This document shows, piece by piece, positions 54,853 through 63,638 of a stretch of DNA of 64,000 nt. Under the pieces are notes generated by a model. It did no database searches. It saw nothing but the letters and a program-made list of their open reading frames with translations, and was not told the origin of the DNA. Numbering within the stretch: position 1 is the first letter of the stretch; each line of letters opens with the position of its first letter. Made by a program: the position numbers and the translations under genes. Origin of the DNA: a bacterium C-53 (GTDB taxonomy: Bacteria > Bacillota > Clostridia > Lachnospirales > Lachnospiraceae); NCBI GenBank assembly GCA_003612525.1, contig RAZD01000001.1, positions 305,479-369,478 of the forward strand, written 5' to 3'.

Positions 54853-56700
54853 TTATCCACAAATCAGGCTTACAATACCTTCATCTTTCTTAAAATCTTT
54901 TACTCTGATATTTAATCCTGGTTGATAATCAATCTCATACAAATGCCGTGACAATGGATTGATTATATATTCTTCAACAATGTTCCCAATTCCTCTTCCA
55001 CCGTATTCAATGTTCTGCATTGCAACCGTCAAAAGCTTATCTATTACAGAATCAAAATGAACGCTGATTTCCCTATGAATCTGCAAATTCTTTTTAATAC
55101 TATTCAGCTGTTTTTCTAAAATTTCTCTCGCAGAGTCAATGTCTATATACTTAAATACAATGATATTATTGCCGATACGGTTTAATATTTCCGGTCTTCC
55201 AAGTTTTAGATTAAAATATTCGTTTATGCCTTCAATAATATTTGTTTCCAGTTCTTCATATGTATGATCACGAGATATATTTTTTGTTTTTTTTCCATAC
55301 TCGTCCTCAATATATGTTCCCAAATTACTTGTAAAAATAATAATTGTTTCTGAGAAATAAATAATATTCCCCTGACCGTCTGTCATCCTCCCATCTTCCA
55401 GAATCTGCAAAAATTTATCCATAATCGACGGATGTGCCTTTTCAATCTCATCAAACAATAAAATAGAAAAAGGCCTCTCCCTAACTGCATTTGTCAGCTG
55501 TCCTCCTGCCTCATATCCAACATAGCCCGGAGGAGCCCCTAATAATCTCTGATCAGATTGTGGCTGCTGATATTCACTCATATCAAATCGTATACAATTT
55601 TTCTCATCTCCAAATAATAGTTCTGCAATCGCTTTTGCTAATTCTGTTTTTCCCGTTCCAGTTGGTCCCGCAAAAAATAAAATTCCTCGTGGTTTAGCCT
55701 GCGTTGACGAATGCTGCAAACCCGACATTCCTCCGGCCGCTCTTTTTATGATATCCACAGCTCTTGTTATAGCTGCATCTTGCCCTTTCACACGTTGTTT
55801 TATTGTATCTTCAGCATTGCTCAGGACTTTTTGGGGTATTTTTTCCCATGGGTTCTCTTTGATTCCGTATTTATAAAGGGAAACAGCACTCTCAATTTGA
55901 CGGATTGGTATGCTCTCCTTTCTACACAAGTTTTTCAAACTATTCATCTCAATACACCTCATACCTTCTGTTAAATGAAGCAGTCTGTTGCTAAATTCTT
56001 TTTTTTCGTCTTCAGAAGATTCACTAAATCCAAAAAATTCATCCTGACGATATTTAACATATGCCTCCCTTGTATCAGAGTCTGGCAGTGGTATTGATAT
56101 GTTTTTGGAGTATGGATTGTTAATAAAAAACCAGGATGGAATATCATTTATCTTATCTACGACTAAAATCAGCATATTCTTTTTTATTTTCCTTTTTCCA
56201 AGACTGACCATTTGTGAATTCAATGATGCATACATCAAATTCATGAACAGTAATCTTTCATCTCCTTCCAGATGATCTGGTTTTGCACAATATTGCGATG
56301 CAAAAAACATTACAAATGCGGCTAAATGATTTGATATTATTACATTTTTAATAATTTCACTGGCACTTAATGTATCTGCTGGCGAATAAACCACCCCCAA
56401 ATAATCACTAATTGTTTTGGGAAGCCTGTGTATGTCACAGCCACATTCTTTTAATACATTCCCAATATCACACGAATCATAAAAACGATTGTAGAATCCG
56501 TTCATTGGATCGTAATAAATGATTCTTTCATACCCTTGTGCAGATAAATATTTATTTAGATATTCATCCATCTCTACAAATGAAATATCATACTCTGTCA
56601 CTAATGGATAAGTATCATAAATATTATTTTCCAGAATAAATGTTGTTTTAATGTCACTAAATATTTCAAGTTCTCTTTGCCACTTTGACTGATAATTCAT
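54853..56700 (-). CDS. ClpB/ClpA-type AAA+ ATPase with unusual N-terminal region
   Basis: 615 residues with one AAA+ module of Clp D2 type: RVKGQDAAITRAVDIIKRA, Walker A FFAGPTGTGKTELAKAIAEL near residue 348, pore loop GAPPGYVGYEAGG, Walker B LLFDEIEKAHPSIMDK near 417, sensor 1 FTSNLG, arginine finger GRPEILNRI and a C-terminal D2-small domain (YGGRGIGNIVEEYIINPL). Residues 1-300 do not match the Clp N-domain or D1. No ClpP-binding IGF loop was seen. It probably remodels or unfolds protein complexes, as ClpV does in type VI secretion. It abuts the radical SAM gene with no gap. Confidence 0.9.
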   Translation of the reverse strand: MNYQSKWQRELEIFSDIKTTFILENNIYDTYPLVTEYDISFVEMDEYLNKYLSAQGYERIIYYDPMNGFYNRFYDSCDIGNVLKECGCDIHRLPKTISDYLGVVYSPADTLSASEIIKNVIISNHLAAFVMFFASQYCAKPDHLEGDERLLFMNLMYASLNSQMVSLGKRKIKKNMLILVVDKINDIPSWFFINNPYSKNISIPLPDSDTREAYVKYRQDEFFGFSESSEDEKKEFSNRLLHLTEGMRCIEMNSLKNLCRKESIPIRQIESAVSLYKYGIKENPWEKIPQKVLSNAEDTIKQRVKGQDAAITRAVDIIKRAAGGMSGLQHSSTQAKPRGILFFAGPTGTGKTELAKAIAELLFGDEKNCIRFDMSEYQQPQSDQRLLGAPPGYVGYEAGGQLTNAVRERPFSILLFDEIEKAHPSIMDKFLQILEDGRMTDGQGNIIYFSETIIIFTSNLGTYIEDEYGKKTKNISRDHTYEELETNIIEGINEYFNLKLGRPEILNRIGNNIIVFKYIDIDSAREILEKQLNSIKKNLQIHREISVHFDSVIDKLLTVAMQNIEYGGRGIGNIVEEYIINPLSRHLYEIDYQPGLNIRVKDFKKDEGIVSLICG

Positions 56701-57264
56701 CTACTCGCTCCTGTCATGAATCCCTATCGACAACATATATTTTCTATCATAAAAATGCTGCAACTTTCTTCCCTGATTCAAATATTCCACATACCTACTT
56801 TCGATTGCCGAATCCCTATAATATATTTTCTGGTTTTCCGAACCTCTAAGCGCCAATCCTGAAACATTCTGTTCTTCTTCATACTTTCCGTCTATCAGGA
56901 CATCTATAAGCTCCAACAACTGATAGCCTTTATCCATGTTGTGAATATCATGTATCGTATATCCTGTATAAACTAATATTTCCTTATTAAATGCCCTAAG
57001 GCCTTTCAATAATCGATACAATTGTTCTATTTGATAAAAAGGTTCTCCTCCCGTTATGGTAAATCCATCAACTTCATTTCCTATACAGATTGAATTTATA
57101 CTATTTAAAATTTTATGTACATCAACGTTATTCTTTTCTTTCTGATCCCATAGTTCAGGATTAATACACGCATGACAATGATGTGGGCATCCTTGCATCC
57201 ATATTCCAATTCTTGTTCCAACACCTAAAACAAAAACCGGATAAACCATTCTTTCAACATACAT
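56701..57264 (-). CDS. Radical SAM protein, single-cluster activase-like (NrdG-related)
   Basis: 187 residues. The iron-sulfur motif is WMQGCPHHCHACINPE with Cys26, Cys30 and Cys33 in CxxxCxxC spacing, followed by FTITGGEPF, which binds the SAM amino group. Small size and opening residues resemble the activating enzyme of anaerobic ribonucleotide reductase, but no nrdD is present in the window. It may instead modify or activate a neighbouring protein, or be a local anaerobic activase. It sits 2 bases after the FHA gene and directly before the AAA+ gene. Confidence 0.85.
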   Translation of the reverse strand: MYVERMVYPVFVLGVGTRIGIWMQGCPHHCHACINPELWDQKEKNNVDVHKILNSINSICIGNEVDGFTITGGEPFYQIEQLYRLLKGLRAFNKEILVYTGYTIHDIHNMDKGYQLLELIDVLIDGKYEEEQNVSGLALRGSENQKIYYRDSAIESRYVEYLNQGRKLQHFYDRKYMLSIGIHDRSE

Positions 57265-57266
57265 AA

Positions 57267-57902
57267 TTACAATTCAACCTCAAAATGAACATTTGCTAAC
57301 GATAGCAAATCACCGTTTTCTAAAGGAACAAATTCTTTCTTAGGAAGTATATTACCATTTTTGCGCGTACTGTTTGTACTCATATCCTTTACCACCCAAT
57401 AACCATCTACAAATTTGATTTCACAATGAATTCGACTAACATATTCATAATCCGAAAAAAAATCAGCATATTCCGTTCCCATTTTTCCAAGAATAGCACC
57501 TCGCGAAGATATATTAAGCACATGTGAAGTTCCTTTTGCTATTAACTTCATGACAATTTTATCATCTGATTCTAATTCAACTTCATCGCCAGATTCTTCC
57601 CTGTGCTCTGTTTCTATCCTGGAACGATACAATTCATCATTCAGACAATCTGGATTCCTACATTTTCTTACATCTTTTCCACTTACCAAATAATTTTTTG
57701 CTCCACATACTTTACAGCGCCTGAACTTTTTTTCTGCTTTATCTTCCGTCGAATCTTCTTTTGCTGCTAAGCATAAGCCTTCATCATCATTTTCTTCCTC
57801 CATAGGAATCACCATTAACATTGATTCTCCACAAGAACACTTATCACTATTTACTTCATTTTTTCTTCCACACCCACTACATATTTTTATATATCTTCCC
57901 AT
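57267..57902 (-). CDS. Zinc-ribbon and FHA domain protein
   Basis: 211 residues. Two zinc-ribbon-like Cys sets: Cys8/11/22/24 (CSGCG then CSCGE) and Cys63/66/81/86 (CKVCG then CRNPDC). The FHA domain spans about 115-211 with RGAILGK, the phosphothreonine-binding VSRIHCEI (Ser156, Arg157, His159) and STNSTRKNG with the conserved Asn. FHA domains read phosphothreonine, so this is the likely reader of the island's kinase. Overlaps the coiled-coil gene upstream by 26 bases. Confidence 0.9.
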   Translation of the reverse strand: MGRYIKICSGCGRKNEVNSDKCSCGESMLMVIPMEEENDDEGLCLAAKEDSTEDKAEKKFRRCKVCGAKNYLVSGKDVRKCRNPDCLNDELYRSRIETEHREESGDEVELESDDKIVMKLIAKGTSHVLNISSRGAILGKMGTEYADFFSDYEYVSRIHCEIKFVDGYWVVKDMSTNSTRKNGNILPKKEFVPLENGDLLSLANVHFEVEL

Positions 57903-59088
57903 AGTTTTTTGTCCTGCTCTTTCTATTCATATTATTTAATTTTTTTCTGTCAACTTTCTTAGCAAAGCATTTATCGGGAGGCATATTTTTAATTTGATTA
58001 TATTGGACACCTTTTTCTTTCAAACGATTTACCAGCTCAGGATATTGTGAGCAGAAACTTATCATTTTACCCACAGATTTTTCACGTTCATACTCATCAG
58101 GCGTTTCGTCCTCCCCTGTTATTGCAATTTCCATTACAATCGCACCGTTAGATGATTGCTTTACATTGATAACACTGTCAGGATCAAACTTAAAATAACT
58201 ATTTTTATATAAATCAGAGGCGTTTCGCATAACGTCACTTCGCAATACTTCGTGACCGTATTCGGACATTACTTCTTCTATTACTTTTGAAATATATTCC
58301 AGCTTATCATTTTCCCTTATATCAGAATTTAGTCTATCAATTTCCCTTCTTAACATTGTAAGCGACTGAAACTCTTCCATACCTCTTATTTTCTCTTTCA
58401 TCGTTTCTGCCTTTATCACATAATCGTCATATAGATCCCATTTCATATTTTGTTTTTTAACTGAGTTGTGAACTTTGTTTTTAAGAATTTCATATATTTT
58501 TTCAATCTCTAAGATATCTTCCTTACATTTGAGTAATGAAATTAATCTCGCAGCTATGTTCGTAATAACACCTTTATCCTCAGACGAAATGTCATATAAA
58601 CAATCGCATTCATCCAACAGTCCATAATATTTCTCAAATGACTGTTGTTGGGACATGCAAATATTCCCCAATTCTTTTTCCTGTTCACAAACAGATGCTT
58701 TTATATGCTTCACATACATATTTTCTTTATATTTATATAATATTGCCTCAACCTGCTTTCTGGCATCCTCCACGCTGTCTCTGACATAAGTAATTCTATT
58801 CTCAATCTCTTTCCTGCTGCCTGACATATCAACTTTAACTGTTGAAATAATCTCATCCAACTTGTGAATTTGTGTTGTAGAATATACATCATCCGTTTCA
58901 GATATCTGCGCTTTCAAATTCTTGATTTCACTTTTTATATCATATAAATCAGCGTACTCTTTTCTGAGTTTTTCTTTAGACTCTTCCAGTACTTTCCGCA
59001 TCTCTTCCAATTTTCTTTGTCTTTCTGCTTGTAAACGTTCTTTTTCTATTCGCTTAAGCTCTGCTTCGCTATATTTCGGACCACTCAT
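57877..59088 (-). CDS. Coiled-coil protein, first gene of the island operon
   Basis: 403 residues starting MSGPKYSEAELKRIEKERLQ, then about 130 residues of charged coiled coil and further helices with C-terminal basic residues (RKKLNNMNRKSRTKNYGK). A segment near 280-350 (ITGEDETPDEYEREKSVGKM) looks like a small folded domain. No membrane helix, no enzyme motif. I do not recognise a family. Leading position in the operon and overlap with the FHA gene suggest a structural or scaffold partner. Confidence 0.75.
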   Translation of the reverse strand: MSGPKYSEAELKRIEKERLQAERQRKLEEMRKVLEESKEKLRKEYADLYDIKSEIKNLKAQISETDDVYSTTQIHKLDEIISTVKVDMSGSRKEIENRITYVRDSVEDARKQVEAILYKYKENMYVKHIKASVCEQEKELGNICMSQQQSFEKYYGLLDECDCLYDISSEDKGVITNIAARLISLLKCKEDILEIEKIYEILKNKVHNSVKKQNMKWDLYDDYVIKAETMKEKIRGMEEFQSLTMLRREIDRLNSDIRENDKLEYISKVIEEVMSEYGHEVLRSDVMRNASDLYKNSYFKFDPDSVINVKQSSNGAIVMEIAITGEDETPDEYEREKSVGKMISFCSQYPELVNRLKEKGVQYNQIKNMPPDKCFAKKVDRKKLNNMNRKSRTKNYGKIYKNM

Positions 59089-59174
59089 CTGATTTTCGCT
59101 CTCATAATTTCAAATATTTTTGTATAAATTATCTTTAATTTGTCTTTAGTAAGCCTAAAAAAAATAGTAGAATA

Positions 59175-59204
59175 TTTCTTGAAATATACATTTCTACGAA
59201 ATAA
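59175..59204. repeat. Inverted repeat, left copy, at the 3' end of the recombinase gene
   Basis: 30 bases matching, in inverse orientation, 28 of 30 positions of 60297-60326; the last 21 are identical. The core ATTTCTACGAAAT is a near-palindrome (5-bp arms, 3-base centre), as expected of a tyrosine-recombinase crossover site. The recombinase stop codon (TAG at 59196-59194) lies exactly in the centre. Downstream is a weak AT-rich hairpin with an 8-T run. Confidence 0.85.
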
Positions 59205-60180
59205 AAATATTTGCGAATTCCCAATTTTCATTCAAAATATTCATTTGTTTTCTCTTTATGTCCATATCAGAATGAACATATCTACTCATAGTAAATGAGA
59301 CATTCGAATGGCCTAATATCTCACTAAGTGTTTTTATGTCAAAACCTGAACGTATACATTTTGTTGCAAAAGTGTGCCGTAAACAGTGGAAATGAAAGCC
59401 AAAGCATCCACATCTTTTCATTATTCGCTGGAATGCATATTGCAATGTCCTGGGTTCATATGGCTGCTCCTTATTATTTAAAATATAACTGTTTTCAGGA
59501 AAATTTTTTATTCCATAGGAGATTAATATATCATACAAAAAATCTGGCAATGGTATAGTACGAATTGAATGCCGACTTTTGGGATTTGTAATAACCAGAT
59601 TTGTTGTATTTGTAGAAAAGTCACTTAACCTTTGCACTGTTTTAGTCACATATATTGCTTTGAAAACAAAATCTATATCACTCACTTTTAATGAACATAC
59701 CTCTCCCAACCTAATTCCAGTGTACAAAGATAATAGAATTCCTAAATGATTTGCCGTTTTCTTTGCCATTACTTCCGCAACCAATTTTTTTTCCTGTTCC
59801 TCGTTCAATACATTTATTTCTCTTTGTATCGTGTGCTCCGCCATTTCAAAATTAATATATATTCGTGATATATATTGTTTTTTTATCGCATACATAATAA
59901 CTGCTTTTATGAGATAAATAATACTTTTAAGTGTACTGTATGATAAAATGTCCTTATATTTTTCGTATATCAAATACATATTTCTATCTATCGTTAATGT
60001 ATTTATATCCTCAATTCTTACAGTATGAAATTGAGGATATATATAGTTATTAAATAAATACCTATATTTGTTTAATGTGGATTTTTTTATTTTATAAGAT
60101 TTTAAAATCATCCACTCATTTGCCATCTCCACAAAGCATGTTGGAAGATAATTATTTTCCCAATACAAACTATGTTCCAT
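59194..60180 (-). CDS. Tyrosine recombinase / integrase
   Basis: 328 residues; AAGGAGG precedes the ATG. N-terminal core-binding (SAM-like) domain to about residue 110, then the catalytic domain with Arg157 (SLYTGIRLGEVCSL), His265 and Arg268 (FHCLRHTFATKC), His291 (EILGHSNVSF) and the nucleophile Tyr301 (SRYVHSD). No AP2-like arm-binding domain is seen. It is the only mobility gene in the island. Bracketed by the inverted repeats at 59175 and 60297, it may integrate the island, invert its own segment, or both. Confidence 0.93.
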   Translation of the reverse strand: MEHSLYWENNYLPTCFVEMANEWMILKSYKIKKSTLNKYRYLFNNYIYPQFHTVRIEDINTLTIDRNMYLIYEKYKDILSYSTLKSIIYLIKAVIMYAIKKQYISRIYINFEMAEHTIQREINVLNEEQEKKLVAEVMAKKTANHLGILLSLYTGIRLGEVCSLKVSDIDFVFKAIYVTKTVQRLSDFSTNTTNLVITNPKSRHSIRTIPLPDFLYDILISYGIKNFPENSYILNNKEQPYEPRTLQYAFQRIMKRCGCFGFHFHCLRHTFATKCIRSGFDIKTLSEILGHSNVSFTMSRYVHSDMDIKRKQMNILNENWEFANIFIS

Positions 60181-60296
60181 TTTTTCCTCCTTATTGTGAA
60201 ATTAATTGTATATTAAAATCAAAATGCACCCTGAAAGTAATTAAAAAATAGCACATATTGACAAAAAATATGTCATTTAGTAAAATTACTTTATAG

Positions 60297-60326
60297 TTAT
60301 TTCGTAGAAATGTATATTCAAAGAAA
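60297..60326. repeat. Inverted repeat, right copy, upstream of the recombinase gene
   Basis: The reverse complement matches 59175-59204 at 28 of 30 positions (differences at two adjacent bases outside the core). It carries the same ATTTCGTAGAAAT core. Located 117 bases upstream of the recombinase start, it leaves the gene and its likely promoter between the two copies. Confidence 0.85.
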
Positions 60327-60362
60327 TTTTTTTAGAGTGCCTGCAAACAACACACTGAAATT

Positions 60363-60416
60363 AAAACAGGGCTGTTGCATATAGGTCTTAAATCCTATAT
60401 GCAACAGCCCTGTTTT
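60363..60416. terminator. Strong bidirectional terminator between ileS and the island
   Basis: A perfect 23-bp stem (60363-60385 with 60394-60416) and 8-base loop; the stem begins AAAACAGGGC and ends GCCCTGTTTT, giving U-runs on both strands. It terminates ileS and insulates the recombinase gene. Confidence 0.92.
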
Positions 60417-60446
60417 ATTCACAATTAGAAGCCTCAAGAACTGCTA

Positions 60447-63400
60447 CTATATTTTTTTCACACCAATCGTCACATTCTCACCATTTACATTCCATTCTTT
60501 ACTAATTCCGTCCATCTCTCCTGTCACAATCGTATCCGCAAGCACCTTACCGGCAATTGAGCTCTCATTTGCCCTCACAATTCCTGCAATCTTATCATTG
60601 CCGTTCAGATATACGGTAATATGATCCATGACTTCGAAATCCGCGTCTTTACGCATTGTCTGGATTTTGCTGATGATCTCGTACACATAACCCTCTTCAA
60701 TCAGTGCTTCGCTCAGATTCGTATCAAGCACAACCGTCATTCCACGGTCCTCCTGCGACATATAACCTTCTTTCTGGCTCATTGTAATCAGCAGGTCCTC
60801 TTCTCCAAGAGAAACTTCCGTGCCATTTACATCAAAACGGATGACACCGGCTGCTTTTAGATCATCCATTGCAGCATTTCCATCAAGTGAAGCAAGCATC
60901 TTCTGAATACCGCCCAGCTGTTTTCCATACTTTGGCCCGACCGTCTTAAGCTGCGGCTTGAACGTATATGTCGTAAATTCTCTCACATCATCAGTGAAAA
61001 TCACTTTTTTCACATTCAGCTCATCCTCAATGATATTCCTGTAGAACTCGGACAAAGGCTCCTGCGCCTTTACAAACATTTGTCCGATCGGCTGTCTGTT
61101 TTTGATATTCGCTGCATTTCTGCATGCCCGTCCCATCACTACAATGTTGAGAACCTCTTCCATATCCTCCTCAAGCTTTCTGTCAATCCATCCGGAATCA
61201 GAAACGGGGAAATCACACAAATGAATGCTCTCCGGCGCACTCTGATCAACACTGCATACAAGATTTCGGTAAATATCCTCCGTCATAAACGGAATCATGG
61301 GCGCCGCCGCCTTACTGATCGTAACGAGCGCCGTATAGAGTGTCATGTATGCATTGATCTTATCCTGCTCCATGCCTTTCGCCCAGAAACGTTCGCGGCT
61401 CCTTCTGACATACCAGTTACTCATATCATCGACAAACTCCTGAAGCGCTCTCGCTGCCTCCGGAATCCTATAGTTTTCAAGATCACTGTCCACCTCTGCC
61501 ACAACGGAATTCAGTTTTGACAAAAGCCATTTGTCCATAACAGCAAGCTTATCGTATTCCAATTTATGCTCTGCCGCATTAAAACTGTCAATATTCGCAT
61601 AAAGCACAAAGAACGCATACGTATTCCAGAGCGTACCCATAAACTTACGCTGGCCTTCCTGTACTGCTTTTCCATGAAAACGGTTCGGCAGCCAGGGTGC
61701 GGAATTGATATAGAAATACCAACGGATTGCATCGGCTCCATAAGTCTTTAAAGCATCAAACGGGTCTACGGCATTTCCTTTACTCTTGCTCATCTTCTGT
61801 CCGTTTTCGTCCTGCACATGTCCCAGAACAAGAACATTCTCATACGGCGCTTTGTTAAAGAGCAGTGTTGATTCCGCAAGCAGAGAATAGAACCATCCGC
61901 GTGTCTGGTCTACGGCTTCGGAAATAAACTGCGCCGGAAACTGCGCTTCAAACTTGTCCTTATTCTCAAACGGATAATGATGCTGGGCAAACGGCATTGC
62001 GCCTGAATCAAACCAGCAGTCGATCACCTCCGGCACCCTCTTCATCGGTTTCCCGCACTTCGGACACGGAATCGTGATTTCATCGATATAAGGCCGGTGA
62101 AGCTCCACAGACTGCGCCTCTTTGTTCCCACTCATTTTTTCAAGCTCATCGCGGCTTCCGACCGACTCCATATGCCCGCATTCACATTCCCATACATTGA
62201 GCGGTGTGCCCCAGTAACGGTTTCGCGAAATACCCCAGTCCTGAATATTTAACAGCCAGTCGCCGAAACGTCCTTTGCCAATTGACTCCGGAATCCAGTT
62301 AATTGTATTATTATTGCGTATCAAGTCTTCCTTCACTGCCGTCATCTTGATAAACCAGGATTCTCTCGCATAATAAAGCAGCGGCGTGTCACATCTCCAG
62401 CAGAACGGATAATCATGTTCAAATTTCGGAGCGTCAAAGAGAAGCCCCTTTGCATCAAGGTCCTTCAGGATAAGGGGGTCGGCATCCTTCACGAAAGTCC
62501 CGGCATACGCCGTTTCCTCCGTCATATTTCCTTTTCCGTCTACAAGTTGTACGAAAGGCAGATCATACCTGCGTCCAACCTGCGCGTCGTCTTCACCAAA
62601 TGCAGGCGCAATATGAACAATGCCGGTACCATCCGACATAGTGACATATGTGTCACATACTACATAATGCGCTTTCTTATGCTGTTTTTCACAAATCTGT
62701 ACCGCACAGTCAAAAAGCGGCTCATATTCTTTATACTCCAGATCTTTTCCTTTGTAGTCCTCAAGAATCTCGTATGTTTTTGTCTTCTTTCCTTCCTCGC
62801 CGAGCTTGCCAAGCACCTTGTCAAGAAGCGCCTTTGCCATATAATACGTATATCCGTCCACTGCTTTTACTTTGCAGTAATCCTCATCCGGATTCACACA
62901 GAGCGCCACATTTGACGGCAGCGTCCACGGTGTTGTTGTCCATGCAAGGAAATATGCATCCTCTCCAATCACCTTAAAGCGGGCAACCGCTGAGCGTTCC
63001 TTTACCTCTTTATATCCCTGCGCCACTTCATGTGAAGAAAGCGGAGTGCCGCATCGAGGGCAGTACGGTACAATTTTAAAGCCCTTATACAAAAGTCCCT
63101 TGTCCCAAATCTGCTTTAAAGCCCACCACTCAGACTCAATAAAATCATCATGGTACGTTACATAAGGGTCGTCCATATCCGCCCAAAAACCTACGGTGCC
63201 GGAAAAATCTTCCCACATGCCTTTGTACTTCCAGACGCTTTCCTTGCACTTCGAGATAAACGGGTCAAGGCCATATCCCTCAATCTGTTCTTTCCCGTCA
63301 AGCCCAAGCTCCTTCTCAACTTCCAGCTCGACAGGAAGCCCATGCGTATCCCATCCTGCTTTTCTTGGAACCATATACCCCTTCATCGTCCTGTATCGCG

Positions 63401-63605
63401 GAATCATATCTTTGATCACACGCGTCAACACATGGCCAATGTGCGGCTTTCCGTTTGCAGTCGGCGGTCCGTCATAGAACGTGTAGGTCTCACCTTCTTT
63501 TCGCTGCTCCATACTTTTTCTGAAAATATCATTTTCTTTCCAAAATTCCTCTACCTTTTTCTCACGGTCCACAAAATTGAGATTCGTATCTACTTTTTCG
63601 TACAT
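60447..63605 (-). CDS. ileS: Isoleucyl-tRNA synthetase, long type-2 form
   Basis: 1052 residues from ATG 63605, preceded by GGAGGAG. The HIGH motif is PHIGHVLTR near residue 50, KMSKSKGNAV is the KMSKS loop, and CPRCGTPLSSHEV plus CWRCDTP are typical of the type-2 synthetase. The editing domain has GTGIVHIAPAFGEDDAQVG, the eukaryote-like form, and the enzyme is about 130 residues longer than type 1. Type-2 enzymes are known to be relatively insensitive to mupirocin. It charges tRNA-Ile in the cytoplasm. Expression is controlled by an AUC T-box leader. Confidence 0.95.
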   Translation of the reverse strand: MYEKVDTNLNFVDREKKVEEFWKENDIFRKSMEQRKEGETYTFYDGPPTANGKPHIGHVLTRVIKDMIPRYRTMKGYMVPRKAGWDTHGLPVELEVEKELGLDGKEQIEGYGLDPFISKCKESVWKYKGMWEDFSGTVGFWADMDDPYVTYHDDFIESEWWALKQIWDKGLLYKGFKIVPYCPRCGTPLSSHEVAQGYKEVKERSAVARFKVIGEDAYFLAWTTTPWTLPSNVALCVNPDEDYCKVKAVDGYTYYMAKALLDKVLGKLGEEGKKTKTYEILEDYKGKDLEYKEYEPLFDCAVQICEKQHKKAHYVVCDTYVTMSDGTGIVHIAPAFGEDDAQVGRRYDLPFVQLVDGKGNMTEETAYAGTFVKDADPLILKDLDAKGLLFDAPKFEHDYPFCWRCDTPLLYYARESWFIKMTAVKEDLIRNNNTINWIPESIGKGRFGDWLLNIQDWGISRNRYWGTPLNVWECECGHMESVGSRDELEKMSGNKEAQSVELHRPYIDEITIPCPKCGKPMKRVPEVIDCWFDSGAMPFAQHHYPFENKDKFEAQFPAQFISEAVDQTRGWFYSLLAESTLLFNKAPYENVLVLGHVQDENGQKMSKSKGNAVDPFDALKTYGADAIRWYFYINSAPWLPNRFHGKAVQEGQRKFMGTLWNTYAFFVLYANIDSFNAAEHKLEYDKLAVMDKWLLSKLNSVVAEVDSDLENYRIPEAARALQEFVDDMSNWYVRRSRERFWAKGMEQDKINAYMTLYTALVTISKAAAPMIPFMTEDIYRNLVCSVDQSAPESIHLCDFPVSDSGWIDRKLEEDMEEVLNIVVMGRACRNAANIKNRQPIGQMFVKAQEPLSEFYRNIIEDELNVKKVIFTDDVREFTTYTFKPQLKTVGPKYGKQLGGIQKMLASLDGNAAMDDLKAAGVIRFDVNGTEVSLGEEDLLITMSQKEGYMSQEDRGMTVVLDTNLSEALIEEGYVYEIISKIQTMRKDADFEVMDHITVYLNGNDKIAGIVRANESSIAGKVLADTIVTGEMDGISKEWNVNGENVTIGVKKI

Positions 63606-63638
63606 CCTGCTCCTCCATTCTAAGTTCATGTGAAATAT

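Noticed and set aside
41825..59088. Type VI secretion system
   Set aside because: Kinase, PP2C, FHA and Clp-like ATPase match its regulatory part, but no sheath (TssB/C), Hcp, VgrG or baseplate gene is seen.
59089..59193. Operon promoter in the gap before the coiled-coil gene
   Set aside because: The stretch is AT-rich with several TATA-like hexamers, but none has a matching -35 at 16-18 bases, so no promoter is called.
41825..60326. Island as an integrative conjugative element or prophage
   Set aside because: There is an integrase, and the HerA- and FtsK-like ATPases resemble VirB4/TraG-class motors, but no relaxase, mating-channel, replication, capsid, portal or lysis gene is present.
59175..60326. 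Inverted repeats as insertion sequence ends
   Set aside because: The enclosed gene is a tyrosine recombinase with R-H-R-H-Y residues, not a DDE transposase, and no target-site duplication was recognised outside the repeats.
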